Positions 9,711-19,110 of a stretch of 64,000 nucleotides of DNA are shown here, piece by piece. The position numbers and the translations under genes were made by a program. The DNA lies in contig NZ_CP019388.1 of NCBI RefSeq assembly GCF_001971725.1, forward strand, positions 930,001 to 994,000, given 5' to 3'. The DNA comes from Winogradskyella sp. J14-2 (GTDB taxonomy: Bacteria; Bacteroidota; Bacteroidia; Flavobacteriales; Flavobacteriaceae). Below the pieces are notes generated by a model. The model did no database searches and was not told the origin of the DNA. It saw only the letters and a list, made by a program, of their open reading frames with translations. Position 1 is the stretch's first letter. Every line of letters begins with the position of its first letter.

Positions 9711-12700
9711 TTTTTAATGATTTTATAGGATGACACTCCAGATGTTGATCTAATTTTGAGTAAATACACTCCATGTCTGAGATTGTCCGTATTGAGTGTC
9801 ATATCAGTACCTTTGTTTTCTATGACTTTACTTAAAACCATCTGCCCTAAACTATTGTAAACATTAATACTTATCTCATTCTCTACTATACCGTTATACA
9901 TCTTTATTTCATCTTGAAAGGGATTTGGGTATATTAGATATTGATTATCATAAAAGAATCGTTTTTCATAACTGCCCTGACAATCTAAATCTGTTTCTAT
10001 TTTTAAAATGTTCTCACCTTGTTGTAATTGTAATTCTAAATTTGAGTTATGGGTAGTAAATCCTTCACCATTAAAATCGACGTTGTAAACATTACCACCA
10101 GACAAATCAACCTCAATTATACCGTTCGAAGCTGGTCTACTGGCAAAAACCTCAAGTGGATTTGGCTCTGTTATCACTACATTATAACAAGACTCATAGT
10201 TTGGCCATTCTTCAATAGTAATGCACATTTGGTAAGTGGCTGCCAAAAGATTAAAAATTTCTACATCGTTGGTAAAATCGTATTCTTGGTAAAAATCTTC
10301 ACCTGTTGGTTCAATAATATCTTCACTAAAAAGCGATACTGTATAATTATATAACTCTTGTGCAATAATAGTTACTTTACCATTATTACTATTAAGACAG
10401 GTTTCGCCAGTTATGGTTACCGAGAAATTATCAACTGGTAAATTGATTACTTCACAACCAAATAAATCTACAGGTGCACCAAACGTTGTACCAGGACAAA
10501 GGTCATCTTCATTTGGTACTCCATCATTATCTGCATCTTCGCAAATAATTTGATAACTCGCTGAAGCATCCTTACTCCAATTATCGTAAGTACCATCTTC
10601 ATTATTAATTACTGCTACAGGATCATCCACCAAAATACACCCTAAACTAGGGTTGTTTGTAGCATTAAAAATCTGTAGGTTTTCATTGTTACCATTCTGA
10701 AGATTAAGTTGATCACCAGCCAAAGCGTTAGATTGACAAAACAAGATATTTAGGTTTGGATTCTGTGTAAGATCTAAACTACTTAACATATTGAATGCAC
10801 AGTTAAAATCTTCTAAACCAAATAATATAGATACTTCTACCTCTGTAATAGAATTATTAGATATATCGAGGTTGATTAGACTCGTATTGCCACTAACATT
10901 AAGTTGTGAAAGATTATTATTTGAAACATTTAAAGTTGTGAGGTTTGGTAAGACCGAAATATCTATTTCATCTAATAAATTATCTGAAGCATCAAGGCTA
11001 GCCAATAACACATTATTACTAAAATCTACAGTTTCAATAAGATTATCTTCAATATCTAAACTCAGCAAGCCAAGAAAATCTTCAATTCCTGTAAGGTCTG
11101 AAATTTCTCTTGAGCTTATATTTAAAAATTCAATTTCTTCTATAGCTTCTGTGGTAACATAATCATCTAATGGACCAGAATCGTATCCAAAATCTATTAA
11201 AGCTTGTTCAAAATTATCGTCTGGCACATAAGTTTCACCAAAGAAACATTCTATTGCCAACTGCGTTGTAGTATCTATAGTCCAAGTTGCACCAACTGGT
11301 ATTGCACCTGTATCTGTTTCTATACAAGTAAGATTAGGGTTGTTTTGCGCATTTAGATTTAATAAGATTGTATTTTGAGTGTTTCTTACATTAAGCGTTT
11401 CTAATACATTGGACTGACAACTAAGACTTGTTAGCGCTTGATTTTGCTGAAAATCTAAATCTAGTATAGCATTATCATCGCAATTAAAAACCTGAAGTGT
11501 TAGCACTTCACTTGGAAGAAAATCAGTAAAATCATTCGATGCAATATTTAAGTCTGTAAGGTTTGTATTATTGTTTAAATCTAGATTGCTAATTGTATTA
11601 TTTGAGCAATTTAAATTTAATAAAGCTGTATTACTCATTACATCTAAACTTGATAGTTGGTTGTTAGAACAATCTAGAACAAACAAATTAGTATTAGAGC
11701 TTAAATCTATTTCTGAAATGGCATTAGACGAACAGTTAAAATTTTCTAAAGCTAAAAAGTCTTCTAGTCCAGTTAACTCTGCAATATTATTACCGCTTAC
11801 ATCTAAGGCTAAGACACCTTCAATATTTGCAGTAAGCACATAGTCGTTTAAAGGTCCTGAATCGTACCCTAAGTCTATGAGTGCCTGCTCAAAATTATCA
11901 TCTGGCACATAGGTTTCGCCAAAGTTACAATCTTCGCCGTAAGATGTTGCTTCATCTTTTATCCATCCTGCAGGAACATTATTAACATCATCTACTTGTA
12001 TACATTCTAGATTAGGATTATTAGATGCACTAAAGTTTATAACATCTTGATTGATTCCGTTTTGAATATTGATAAAACTAAATAAATTATTGGATACATT
12101 TATAGCAATACTTTCTGGACAAAATTCAGTTTGATTTGTCTGAAAAACACAAGCCGAAACAGCAATTGTAGTTAAATCTAAATCATTTTCGAGTTGATTG
12201 TTACTTAAATTTAATGTTTTTAGTAAGCTTAAATCTGTGCCCAAATTTACACTCGTTAACATATTGGCGCTGGCATCAACTTCTATTAGATTAGTATTGT
12301 TATTTAAGTCTAAGGTGCTTAATTGGTTTCCAGAACACTTTATAGATTTAAGTAATATATTTGAGCTTAAATCGAGATTTACAATTTCATTAAAAGCACA
12401 GTTTAAAAACTCTAATTGCGTATTAGAATTACTATTAAGTGTCGTTAAATTATTTTGCGATAATAAAGCCTCAACCAAGTTAACATTACTTGTTAGATCT
12501 ACATCAGAAACCTGGTTGTTTCCTATTGATAAAAACTCTAATGAAGTGTTATTGGTAGTGTTAAGTTGTGTTAATTCATTAGATGCACAATTTAACCTTT
12601 CTAATCCTAAATAATTATCAACCCATAAATTCTGTAGGTTATTGTTAACACAACTTAGACTTATTAATGTATTGTTATTTACTGTTACTGTTTGCAAATT

Positions 12701-15379
12701 ATTTAATGTATTACTATCACAATTAAGGCTTTCTAAAACCGTATTACTACTAATATCTAAATCTGATAAGTTGTTATTAGAACAGTTTAACTCTCTCAAT
12801 ACAATATTGCCAGAAACATTGAGCATTTCTAAGTTATTATCGGCACAGTCTAATAATTGTAAATTGACGTTCTGTGAAGTATCAAGATTATTTAGATTGT
12901 TGTTTGCGCAATAGAGTTCTACTAAATTTACAGTACCTGTAGTATTGAGCAACCCATTTGCATCATTAATATCATTGGTAAGTAAATAATTAGAACTACA
13001 GTTTAAACGCTCTAAATTTATCATATCGCTAACATCTAAAGCATCTAAAAAATTTCCACTACAATCTAACTCAATCAAAGATTGAAAATCTTGTATTCCC
13101 GTAAGATCTGATATACTCTCATTGCTGACATTTATAGTTTGTATATGCTCTATGTTAGCAGTTAGTACTTGCCCATCAATAACATCATCATAACCAAAAT
13201 CGATTAAAGCTTGTTCAAAAAAAGCATCAGGTATCAGTGTAATTCTATTGTTAAAGCAGTCTCCATCGTAAACCGTAAAATCATCTTTTTGCCAGTTTGC
13301 AGGAATATTACCAACAACAGCATCATCTATATTTATACAGAATAAATAGGGATTTATTGTAGTATTAAACACTACTAGTGAAGCGTTATTACCATTTTCG
13401 ATATTTAAAGTTCTTAGGGAATTGTTACTACAAAGAACTGAAGTTAAAGCTATATTTACTGTAAGGTCTAAAGCTTCTATCTGGTTAATAGAACAATCTA
13501 AAATTTGTAGTGCAGTATTATTACTCAAATCTAGACTGATAAGGCTATTGTTAGAACAATTTAAATCTTGTAGAGCGACAAAATCTTCAATTCCGGTTAA
13601 GTCTTCAATCGCTAAACTAGATACATCTAAAACCGTTACACCACTAATATCTGCAGTTGGTACAAAGTTGTTTAGTGTTCCATCAGAATCTATACCTTGG
13701 TCTATAAGTGCTTGCTCAAAGTTATCATCTGGCACATAAGTTCCACAATCTAAATTATAAGTAGCTATTGCATCTTTTTGCCAACCTGCTGCTGCATTTG
13801 CAAAAGCAACATTATCAACTTTTATACAGAATAAATTGGGATTATTTGTTGCATTAAAATTGGTGATTACATTGTTATTACCATTGCTCATATTTAGAGC
13901 AAATAAGTTATTGTTGTTACACAACAGACTTGTTAATGCAGTATTGAAGCTAACATTTAGATTCTCTACTTGATTCATAGAACAGTCTAAATCGGTTAAC
14001 AATAAATTGCTGCTTGTATCTAAAGCAGTCAATGCATTACCAGAACAATTCAGTACCGTTAAAGCTGTATTTGTTTCTATATTGAGTTCTTCAACTGCAT
14101 TCCCTGAACAATTAACTATAACCAAAGACGTATTTACACTTAAGTCTAAAGCTGATAAATTATTATTTGATATATCTATTTCTTGCAATGCTAGATTATT
14201 AGAAATATCAATAGTTTCGATTGTATTATTATTACAATCTAAAACTTCGAGTGCAGTAAAATCTTCTATACCTATTAAGCTCGTTATAGAAGCATTAGAA
14301 ATATTTAAATCGATAACTGTTTCAATATTTGTAGTAAGTACCAAATTATCTAATGCATCATCATAACCAAGATTAATTAGTGCTTGCTCAAAATTATCAT
14401 CTGGCACATAGGTGTAAATATCTACACAATTAGCATCTGTAAAGTAGGTCCAATCGTCTTTTACCCATCCGTTTGGTATAAAACCATTGTCTATTTGTAT
14501 ACAGAATAAATCAGGATTGTTTGAAGCATCGAAAATTGAAACCAAATCATTAAATCCATTAGCTACAATCAAAGATGACAATTGATTTCGGGATACGTTA
14601 ATTGATGAAAAACCTTGACAGACCGTTACTGGATCTGTTTGAGGATCTGGGCAAACTACAGAGTTAATAACGCTTAAATCTAAGTTAGTTAAAGCGTTAT
14701 CAGAAACATCAAGATTTCTTAATAACGTATTTGCCGAAAGATCTAGCATCGTAATTTGGTTTGATGCACAAAACAGACTTTCTAAATTTGTATTATTACT
14801 TACTACTAATTCGCCATCAATTCTATTATTAGACACATTTAACAATGATAAGTCTGTGTTAGCAGAAACATCTATACCTTGTAACTGATTACCAGACGCT
14901 GTAAGACTTTTTAGAGCAATATTATTAGTTACTACCAGGTTTTGAATTTGATTATCAGAACAGTTTAAGGATTCTAAATTTAGGTTGCTATCCACTACTA
15001 AATCCGTAAGACTGTTAGAGCCACAAATTAATGACACTAAATTTGTATTGCTTGAAACATCTAAAAAAGACAGGTCATTATTACTGCAAAGTAAATTTTC
15101 TAAATCTATAAAACCTTCAATACCAGTAAGATCTTCAATACCTAAATTACTAACATCGAGAAGCCCAACGGTATTGATGCTATTAGTAAAAACCAATCCA
15201 TTATTACTAATACCATCTCCCATGCTTGTAATGTCACCTATAGCAACTTCAGTTCCATCTGCCGCATGTGTTTCTAGGTAATTCTCAAAGTTTGCATCTG
15301 GTATAGCAGTTGTCTGCGCACTCAAATCAGACCATAAAACAATTGATAAGAATGACGTTATTAAAACCAGTTTTTTCAT
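9707..15379 (-). CDS. Giant leucine-rich-repeat surface protein with T9SS sorting domain
   Basis: A 1,890-residue secreted protein. After the signal peptide (MKKLVLITSFLSIVLWSDLSAQ) come six modules starting near residues 23, 325, 548, 715, 1157 and 1384. Each opens with a variant of YVPDDNFEQALIDLGYD. Each continues with many roughly 21-residue leucine-rich repeats of the type LTSLxCSNNxLxxLDLSxN, and most end with a short Cys-containing turn (NPNLFCIQVDD). A calcium-binding thrombospondin-type-3-like stretch (DADNDGVPNEDDLCPG) lies near 1608. The end is a type A T9SS sorting domain (YLIYPNPFQDEIKMYN ... YKIIKK). Such proteins are exported across the outer membrane and often act in adhesion. 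The role here is inferred. The module starts are also similar at DNA level, so unequal recombination is likely. Operon partner of the genes at 15415 and 9009. Confidence 0.9.
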   Translation of the reverse strand: MKKLVLITSFLSIVLWSDLSAQTTAIPDANFENYLETHAADGTEVAIGDITSMGDGISNNGLVFTNSINTVGLLDVSNLGIEDLTGIEGFIDLENLLCSNNDLSFLDVSSNTNLVSLICGSNSLTDLVVDSNLNLESLNCSDNQIQNLVVTNNIALKSLTASGNQLQGIDVSANTDLSLLNVSNNRIDGELVVSNNTNLESLFCASNQITMLDLSANTLLRNLDVSDNALTNLDLSVINSVVCPDPQTDPVTVCQGFSSINVSRNQLSSLIVANGFNDLVSIFDASNNPDLFCIQIDNGFIPNGWVKDDWTYFTDANCVDIYTYVPDDNFEQALINLGYDDALDNLVLTTNIETVIDLNISNASITSLIGIEDFTALEVLDCNNNTIETIDISNNLALQEIDISNNNLSALDLSVNTSLVIVNCSGNAVEELNIETNTALTVLNCSGNALTALDTSSNLLLTDLDCSMNQVENLNVSFNTALTSLLCNNNNLFALNMSNGNNNVITNFNATNNPNLFCIKVDNVAFANAAAGWQKDAIATYNLDCGTYVPDDNFEQALIDQGIDSDGTLNNFVPTADISGVTVLDVSSLAIEDLTGIEDFVALQDLNCSNNSLISLDLSNNTALQILDCSINQIEALDLTVNIALTSVLCSNNSLRTLNIENGNNASLVVFNTTINPYLFCINIDDAVVGNIPANWQKDDFTVYDGDCFNNRITLIPDAFFEQALIDFGYDDVIDGQVLTANIEHIQTINVSNESISDLTGIQDFQSLIELDCSGNFLDALDVSDMINLERLNCSSNYLLTNDINDANGLLNTTGTVNLVELYCANNNLNNLDTSQNVNLQLLDCADNNLEMLNVSGNIVLRELNCSNNNLSDLDISSNTVLESLNCDSNTLNNLQTVTVNNNTLISLSCVNNNLQNLWVDNYLGLERLNCASNELTQLNTTNNTSLEFLSIGNNQVSDVDLTSNVNLVEALLSQNNLTTLNSNSNTQLEFLNCAFNEIVNLDLSSNILLKSIKCSGNQLSTLDLNNNTNLIEVDASANMLTSVNLGTDLSLLKTLNLSNNQLENDLDLTTIAVSACVFQTNQTEFCPESIAINVSNNLFSFINIQNGINQDVINFSASNNPNLECIQVDDVNNVPAGWIKDEATSYGEDCNFGETYVPDDNFEQALIDLGYDSGPLNDYVLTANIEGVLALDVSGNNIAELTGLEDFLALENFNCSSNAISEIDLSSNTNLFVLDCSNNQLSSLDVMSNTALLNLNCSNNTISNLDLNNNTNLTDLNIASNDFTDFLPSEVLTLQVFNCDDNAILDLDFQQNQALTSLSCQSNVLETLNVRNTQNTILLNLNAQNNPNLTCIETDTGAIPVGATWTIDTTTQLAIECFFGETYVPDDNFEQALIDFGYDSGPLDDYVTTEAIEEIEFLNISSREISDLTGIEDFLGLLSLDIEDNLIETVDFSNNVLLASLDASDNLLDEIDISVLPNLTTLNVSNNNLSQLNVSGNTSLINLDISNNSITEVEVSILFGLEDFNCAFNMLSSLDLTQNPNLNILFCQSNALAGDQLNLQNGNNENLQIFNATNNPSLGCILVDDPVAVINNEDGTYDNWSKDASASYQIICEDADNDGVPNEDDLCPGTTFGAPVDLFGCEVINLPVDNFSVTITGETCLNSNNGKVTIIAQELYNYTVSLFSEDIIEPTGEDFYQEYDFTNDVEIFNLLAATYQMCITIEEWPNYESCYNVVITEPNPLEVFASRPASNGIIEVDLSGGNVYNVDFNGEGFTTHNSNLELQLQQGENILKIETDLDCQGSYEKRFFYDNQYLIYPNPFQDEIKMYNGIVENEISINVYNSLGQMVLSKVIENKGTDMTLNTDNLRHGVYLLKIRSTSGVSSYKIIKK

Positions 15380-15414
15380 AATGTTTTAGTTTTCAGACAC
15401 GACTACGTTGAGTT

Positions 15415-17577
15415 TTAATTTCTTCCTTTGATATCAATCTCTTGATGAAAGTGAATTTGCTTACTTAATTCTTCTTGAATCATATTGAAAAACTTTGTTT
15501 TAAATTCCGCATCTGTTTTAAGCTTGTTTAAAGCTTCAACTAATTTTTCATTTTCGCCGTTTTTGTTAGAGCTAAGTATCATTTGCTCAGCAAGGATTAA
15601 TCCTTTTTCAAAATCGTCTCTTGTAATTTCATGATATATGATATCGCTTTCTGGAGATTCAATGACTTCATATTTAGAATGGCTCTCTTTTTCAGTTTCA
15701 ACTATTTGTCCTGTGTATGTTCCATTTTCAACATTATTTATTCTATCTAAAATGCTTTCTATTTGACCTTTTAAATAAGTGATTTCTTTTGCTTGCTGAT
15801 CTACTGTTTGTTCTAACCTTTGAATAATAAACTGACTATCATTTCTATTAACACCAACAGCTGTATTGATTAATCGCATTCCCATAGGATCATGACTCTC
15901 CGTCCATGCAACACCCACAATATGTTTAAGTTGACTAGATGAAATGTACTCTGGCTTAATTGCCATACCAATACCGTCATTTTTACCACTAGGTATTATA
16001 TAATCACCAATATTAACCTTACCAAACACTTTTACTGGCACTTGTCCCATAAAGGCTACTTTTTCGTATTCAGATTCTCGGTTGGGTTCTGGCATATTTC
16101 CAAGAACAATTGGCTTATAGGATACAACCATCATTCTATCAGCACCTAAAAGATTCTTGGTAATCTTCCCACCTTTTACACCAACTATATCACCAAAGAC
16201 CATTTTTTCGTTTACATCTTCTCTTAATAAATATTCGGCATAATCACCTGCTCCAGAAGCATAGGTCACTCCTTCTAGCATGGCTTTATAATCTTGATAA
16301 TAGTTTAGGTTCCCTTGCGTAATTCCAATACCAACACCAGCAACCACAATCTGAAGACCAGCAACAATAGATTGAGCTGTACTACCTATTATCCAAGATG
16401 GTATAGGTGCTGTAACACAAGCACCAAAGCCAACACAACCAGTAGATGATGTAGATGCAATACCAATTGTACCTAAAGACTTAGCAAATTCGTAAGCTGC
16501 AACACCAGTATCGAAAATAGCATCGTAAGAATCATACTCTAGCGTCTCTAGACCAAATTGATAATCGGCATTATTTACAAAGTCTTCTACGCGCTCACCT
16601 TCTATTCTTCCCCAAGACTGATCACTTAAATCATCAAAAAAGGTGATGAAATTTGTGGTGTTATCTCTTCCTCCATTAACCTTTATAGCTAATCCTTGTC
16701 GACCACCTTCAATAAGCATTACATGGTGATTTATATTAGTGTCTAACTGAAAATTATCTTGAAATATTCTATTGACCCTAACCTGAGACTGCGTATTAAC
16801 ATATAGTCCTCCTTGAAGCGTCGTAGAGTCCGTTACTTTTAAGGTTTCTGCAACCAAATCACCGAAAGCTGCTTCTCCGTTAACTGTAAGTGTATGTAAC
16901 GTGGTGTGCCCACTTAATACATCTAAATCATCGTTAAGATTAGTTAAACCATCTACATTTAGTGTGCCTGTTAGATTTGTTGGACTTGTATTATTAACCG
17001 TAAGCGCAGCATTGAGATTTGTTATACCATCTACTGTTAAGTCACCACCTAATATTGAATTATTATCGTAAACCGTAAAAGAGCTGAATAAATTTGTTGG
17101 CCCATGAACTTCTAGTTCTCCATTTAAATACGTTCGGTCATCGACGGTTAAAGTTCCTGTTGCTGTTATGTTTCTATGATAAGCAAATGGCAAAAATGTT
17201 AAACGCTCCCTACTCATTTCTTCAAAATTACTTCCAGCTTCAAAATCGATTTCTACCTTTAAATCTTTTGGTGTACCATCCCAATTTATTTCTTTAAAGT
17301 AATCGTGCTCAGCTTCTCCAATTAAAAGATTAATTCTTCCGAAATCATCAGTCTCAGTAACTTGAACTTCTTCAAATTCTACTTGATTTCCACTATCGTA
17401 GATTGTAAATCTTATGGCTATAGTGGTATTTGGTAAATAATTACCTTCGGCATCTACACCTGGTAATTCTAAATCGTCAGGACCAATAATTACTGCTTGA
17501 TAAGTAATACCATCAGTCTGTGCAACAGCTTGAAAAACAGCACAAACAAAAAATGTTAGGGTAAGTATTTTTTTCAT
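15415..17577 (-). CDS. Secreted protein with phage-appendage-like (peptidase G2-like) domain and coiled coil
   Basis: A 720-residue exported protein. After the signal peptide (MKKILTLTFFVCAVFQAVAQ) the N-terminus has the TDGITYQAVIIGPDD start that I associate with Bacteroidota tail-fibre-like surface proteins. A run of short beta repeats follows at about 130-240 (LTVDGITNLNAALTV, LNVDGLTNLNDDLDV). A Gly/Ala/Ile-rich hydrophobic stretch lies near 385-425 (SIVAGLQIVVAGVGIGI). Then comes GAGDYAEYLLREDVNEKMVFGDIVGV, which resembles the autoproteolytic G2 domain of phage neck appendages. The resemblance is by eye and the cleavage residues are not established. A coiled coil spans about 585-620. No T9SS tail is visible. 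It sits between two T9SS genes in one operon, spaced by 35 and 18 bp. Confidence 0.7.
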   Translation of the reverse strand: MKKILTLTFFVCAVFQAVAQTDGITYQAVIIGPDDLELPGVDAEGNYLPNTTIAIRFTIYDSGNQVEFEEVQVTETDDFGRINLLIGEAEHDYFKEINWDGTPKDLKVEIDFEAGSNFEEMSRERLTFLPFAYHRNITATGTLTVDDRTYLNGELEVHGPTNLFSSFTVYDNNSILGGDLTVDGITNLNAALTVNNTSPTNLTGTLNVDGLTNLNDDLDVLSGHTTLHTLTVNGEAAFGDLVAETLKVTDSTTLQGGLYVNTQSQVRVNRIFQDNFQLDTNINHHVMLIEGGRQGLAIKVNGGRDNTTNFITFFDDLSDQSWGRIEGERVEDFVNNADYQFGLETLEYDSYDAIFDTGVAAYEFAKSLGTIGIASTSSTGCVGFGACVTAPIPSWIIGSTAQSIVAGLQIVVAGVGIGITQGNLNYYQDYKAMLEGVTYASGAGDYAEYLLREDVNEKMVFGDIVGVKGGKITKNLLGADRMMVVSYKPIVLGNMPEPNRESEYEKVAFMGQVPVKVFGKVNIGDYIIPSGKNDGIGMAIKPEYISSSQLKHIVGVAWTESHDPMGMRLINTAVGVNRNDSQFIIQRLEQTVDQQAKEITYLKGQIESILDRINNVENGTYTGQIVETEKESHSKYEVIESPESDIIYHEITRDDFEKGLILAEQMILSSNKNGENEKLVEALNKLKTDAEFKTKFFNMIQEELSKQIHFHQEIDIKGRN

Positions 17578-17595
17578 AATTGGAGGTTTTTGGTT

Positions 17596-18105
17596 TTAAA
17601 TCTTTATAAGTTTTGTATTGAAGTATTTTTCACCAGATGAGACGTTTAAAAAATAAGTCCCTGTTGAAATATCTTCTATTTGTAATTCAATTCGTTGTGC
17701 AGGAAGAAAGACTTTAGTGTAAATAACTCTTGATTTAATATCAAAAATTCTTATAGAGATATCACGCTGCACAAAATCGCTAAAGCTTATAAAAAGCATT
17801 TGGCTAAAAGGGTTGGGGTATACTTTAGCTCTAAGCTCTAGAGTTAAATTTTTGAGTGCTTTAAGCTTACTTATGGGTTGTTGATACCCTTGCCTTAAAT
17901 AATAACCGTTATTATAATAAGTACCAATAACACTAGACTGACCAATACTTTGACTCACTTTATAAGTGCCATTTGCCGTCTGCAATGTCTGAGATGATCC
18001 ACTACTCCCAACGTTAGAGCTTATAATGCGATACTCATTATTGTTCTGAGCAAATGAAATCTGAATTAAGCCTACAAGCAGTAAAAGTTGGATGTAATTT
18101 TTCAT
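17596..18105 (-). CDS. Small T9SS type A sorting domain protein
   Basis: A 169-residue secreted protein: signal peptide MKNYIQLLLLVGLIQISFAQ, a short Gly/Ser-rich region (NVGSSGSSQTLQTANGTYKV), SIGQSSVIGTYYNNGYYLRQ, then a T9SS sorting domain from about residue 90 (KVYPNPFSQMLFISF ... LNVSSGEKYFNTKLIKI). Most of the protein is sorting domain, so the mature part is tiny. First gene of the leftward surface operon. Upstream at 18201-18219 is the paired TGTCCAC element with a TAATTTTTG box 36 bp from it, suggesting dedicated regulation. Confidence 0.82.
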   Translation of the reverse strand: MKNYIQLLLLVGLIQISFAQNNNEYRIISSNVGSSGSSQTLQTANGTYKVSQSIGQSSVIGTYYNNGYYLRQGYQQPISKLKALKNLTLELRAKVYPNPFSQMLFISFSDFVQRDISIRIFDIKSRVIYTKVFLPAQRIELQIEDISTGTYFLNVSSGEKYFNTKLIKI

Positions 18106-18156
18106 TTTTGGTGTTAGTTTATTTATGTTTAAAGCCTATTTGATTTTCAAATAAGT

Positions 18157-18219
18157 CAAAAATTATATCAAATACTTTATAGTTTCGGTAAATGATTTTT
18201 ATGTCCACCTTTTGTCCAC
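18157..18219 (-). promoter_or_regulatory. Paired TGTCCAC heptamer element with candidate -7 box, upstream of the surface operon
   Basis: The + strand reads ATGTCCACCTTTTGTCCAC at 18201-18219: two TGTCCAC heptamers at 18202 and 18213, 11 bp apart, one helical turn. On the minus strand, 36 bp downstream of the element, lies TAATTTTTG (18165-18157), a near match to the -7 consensus. The same 19-bp sequence and the same 36-bp spacing recur at 18945 upstream of the neighbouring gene. The element ends 96 bp before the ATG at 18105. No clear -33 TTG is present, which fits activator dependence (inference). Confidence 0.6.
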
Positions 18220-18234
18220 TATATTTCAAATTAT

Positions 18235-18882
18235 CTAGTAACTACAGTAACATTTTGGCAGGTTAATTATAAACCCTAAACCAAATTGGTGTGCGTTTAA
18301 TTTTAGTTTTTCGGCATTTTCATCACTATTAATCAACACTGATCTCCCATAACTGTACTCAACATAAATGGCCGTACTTCTTGATATAGGATATTGCATT
18401 TCTACACCTCCTCTAAAGAATAAGATGTTATTATTAAACTCATCCTCACCAACCAGATTAAAAACATCGTTGTTAATAGTTTGTGTTCCTCTAATTAAAA
18501 ACTCTGAGGCTACTGATGCATTCGCTAAAAACGTTAGATCTCGTAGTTCAAAAAGTTTAACTCCTAATCCCGCTTTTAAACCCAGGTAACTGACATCCCA
18601 CTCAAAGAAGTTATCTACACTGCTCTCGCTGCCAATAGCACCATAATTATTGTATGTAGCTCCAAGAGACAAAAACAAAGTGTTACCTGCATTTAGTTTT
18701 TGTCTGTAGCCCATACCATAATGTGTTTTTGATTTTGATAATAGATTGCCAAGGGGCTGCCCTTGGGAGTTTTCATAGTCAAAGGATGAAATGGTAGTAC
18801 CAAAGCCAAAGTATAACTGTTGACAAAAACTTGAAATACTCATAAGTAAAACTATGGTTAGAATAATTATTTTGTTAGTCAT
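18235..18882 (-). CDS. Outer-membrane beta-barrel protein
   Basis: A 215-residue protein with signal peptide MTNKIIILTIVLLMSISSFCQ. Alternating amphipathic strands follow (LYFGFGTTISSFDYEN; TLFLSLGATYNNYG; YLGLKAGLGVKLFEL; FRGGVEMQYPISRSTAIYVE; LGFIINL), as in 8-stranded OmpA/OmpW-like barrels of Bacteroidota. The end (INLPKCYCSY) has two Cys and is not the usual terminal aromatic strand alone. It is a single gene on its transcript, facing left, with its own copy of the heptamer pair and promoter at 18902-18963. It is divergent from the TPR-LuxR regulator, so the two may be linked in regulation. Confidence 0.78.
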   Translation of the reverse strand: MTNKIIILTIVLLMSISSFCQQLYFGFGTTISSFDYENSQGQPLGNLLSKSKTHYGMGYRQKLNAGNTLFLSLGATYNNYGAIGSESSVDNFFEWDVSYLGLKAGLGVKLFELRDLTFLANASVASEFLIRGTQTINNDVFNLVGEDEFNNNILFFRGGVEMQYPISRSTAIYVEYSYGRSVLINSDENAEKLKLNAHQFGLGFIINLPKCYCSY

Positions 18883-18901
18883 CGGACCAGTTTTGTGAAA
18901 A

Positions 18902-18963
18902 CAATATTAGATAAAAAACAGTCTGATTTTCAACAAAATAGGCCATGTCCACCTTTTGTCCAC
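18902..18963 (-). promoter_or_regulatory. Promoter (TTG-N21-TAATATTG) with upstream TGTCCAC heptamer pair
   Basis: For the beta-barrel gene the minus strand shows TTG at 18933-18931, 21 bases, then TAATATTG at 18909-18902. Upstream of the -33 element, at 18945-18963, is the 19-bp ATGTCCACCTTTTGTCCAC (plus-strand reading), with heptamers starting at 18946 and 18957, 11 bp apart. It is identical over 19 bp to the element at 18201, and the distance to the -7 box is also 36 bp. Position just upstream of -33 suits an activator site. Confidence 0.65.
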
Positions 18964-19110
18964 CATCAAAAAAAAGACTTCTTAAAATAATTAATGATAT
19001 TTATTATAGGTAGACACACTATTACAATAAATTTTTAATTAACTGATTTTCAGTATTTTAAAATAGGAAAATAAATAAAACTATCTTAGATGACCTAACA
19101 GCCAAAAACT

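Noticed and set aside
10049..15281. Many + strand frames opposite the giant LRR gene
   Set aside because: They are antisense shadows caused by the repeated, stop-poor codon pattern of the LRR sequence.
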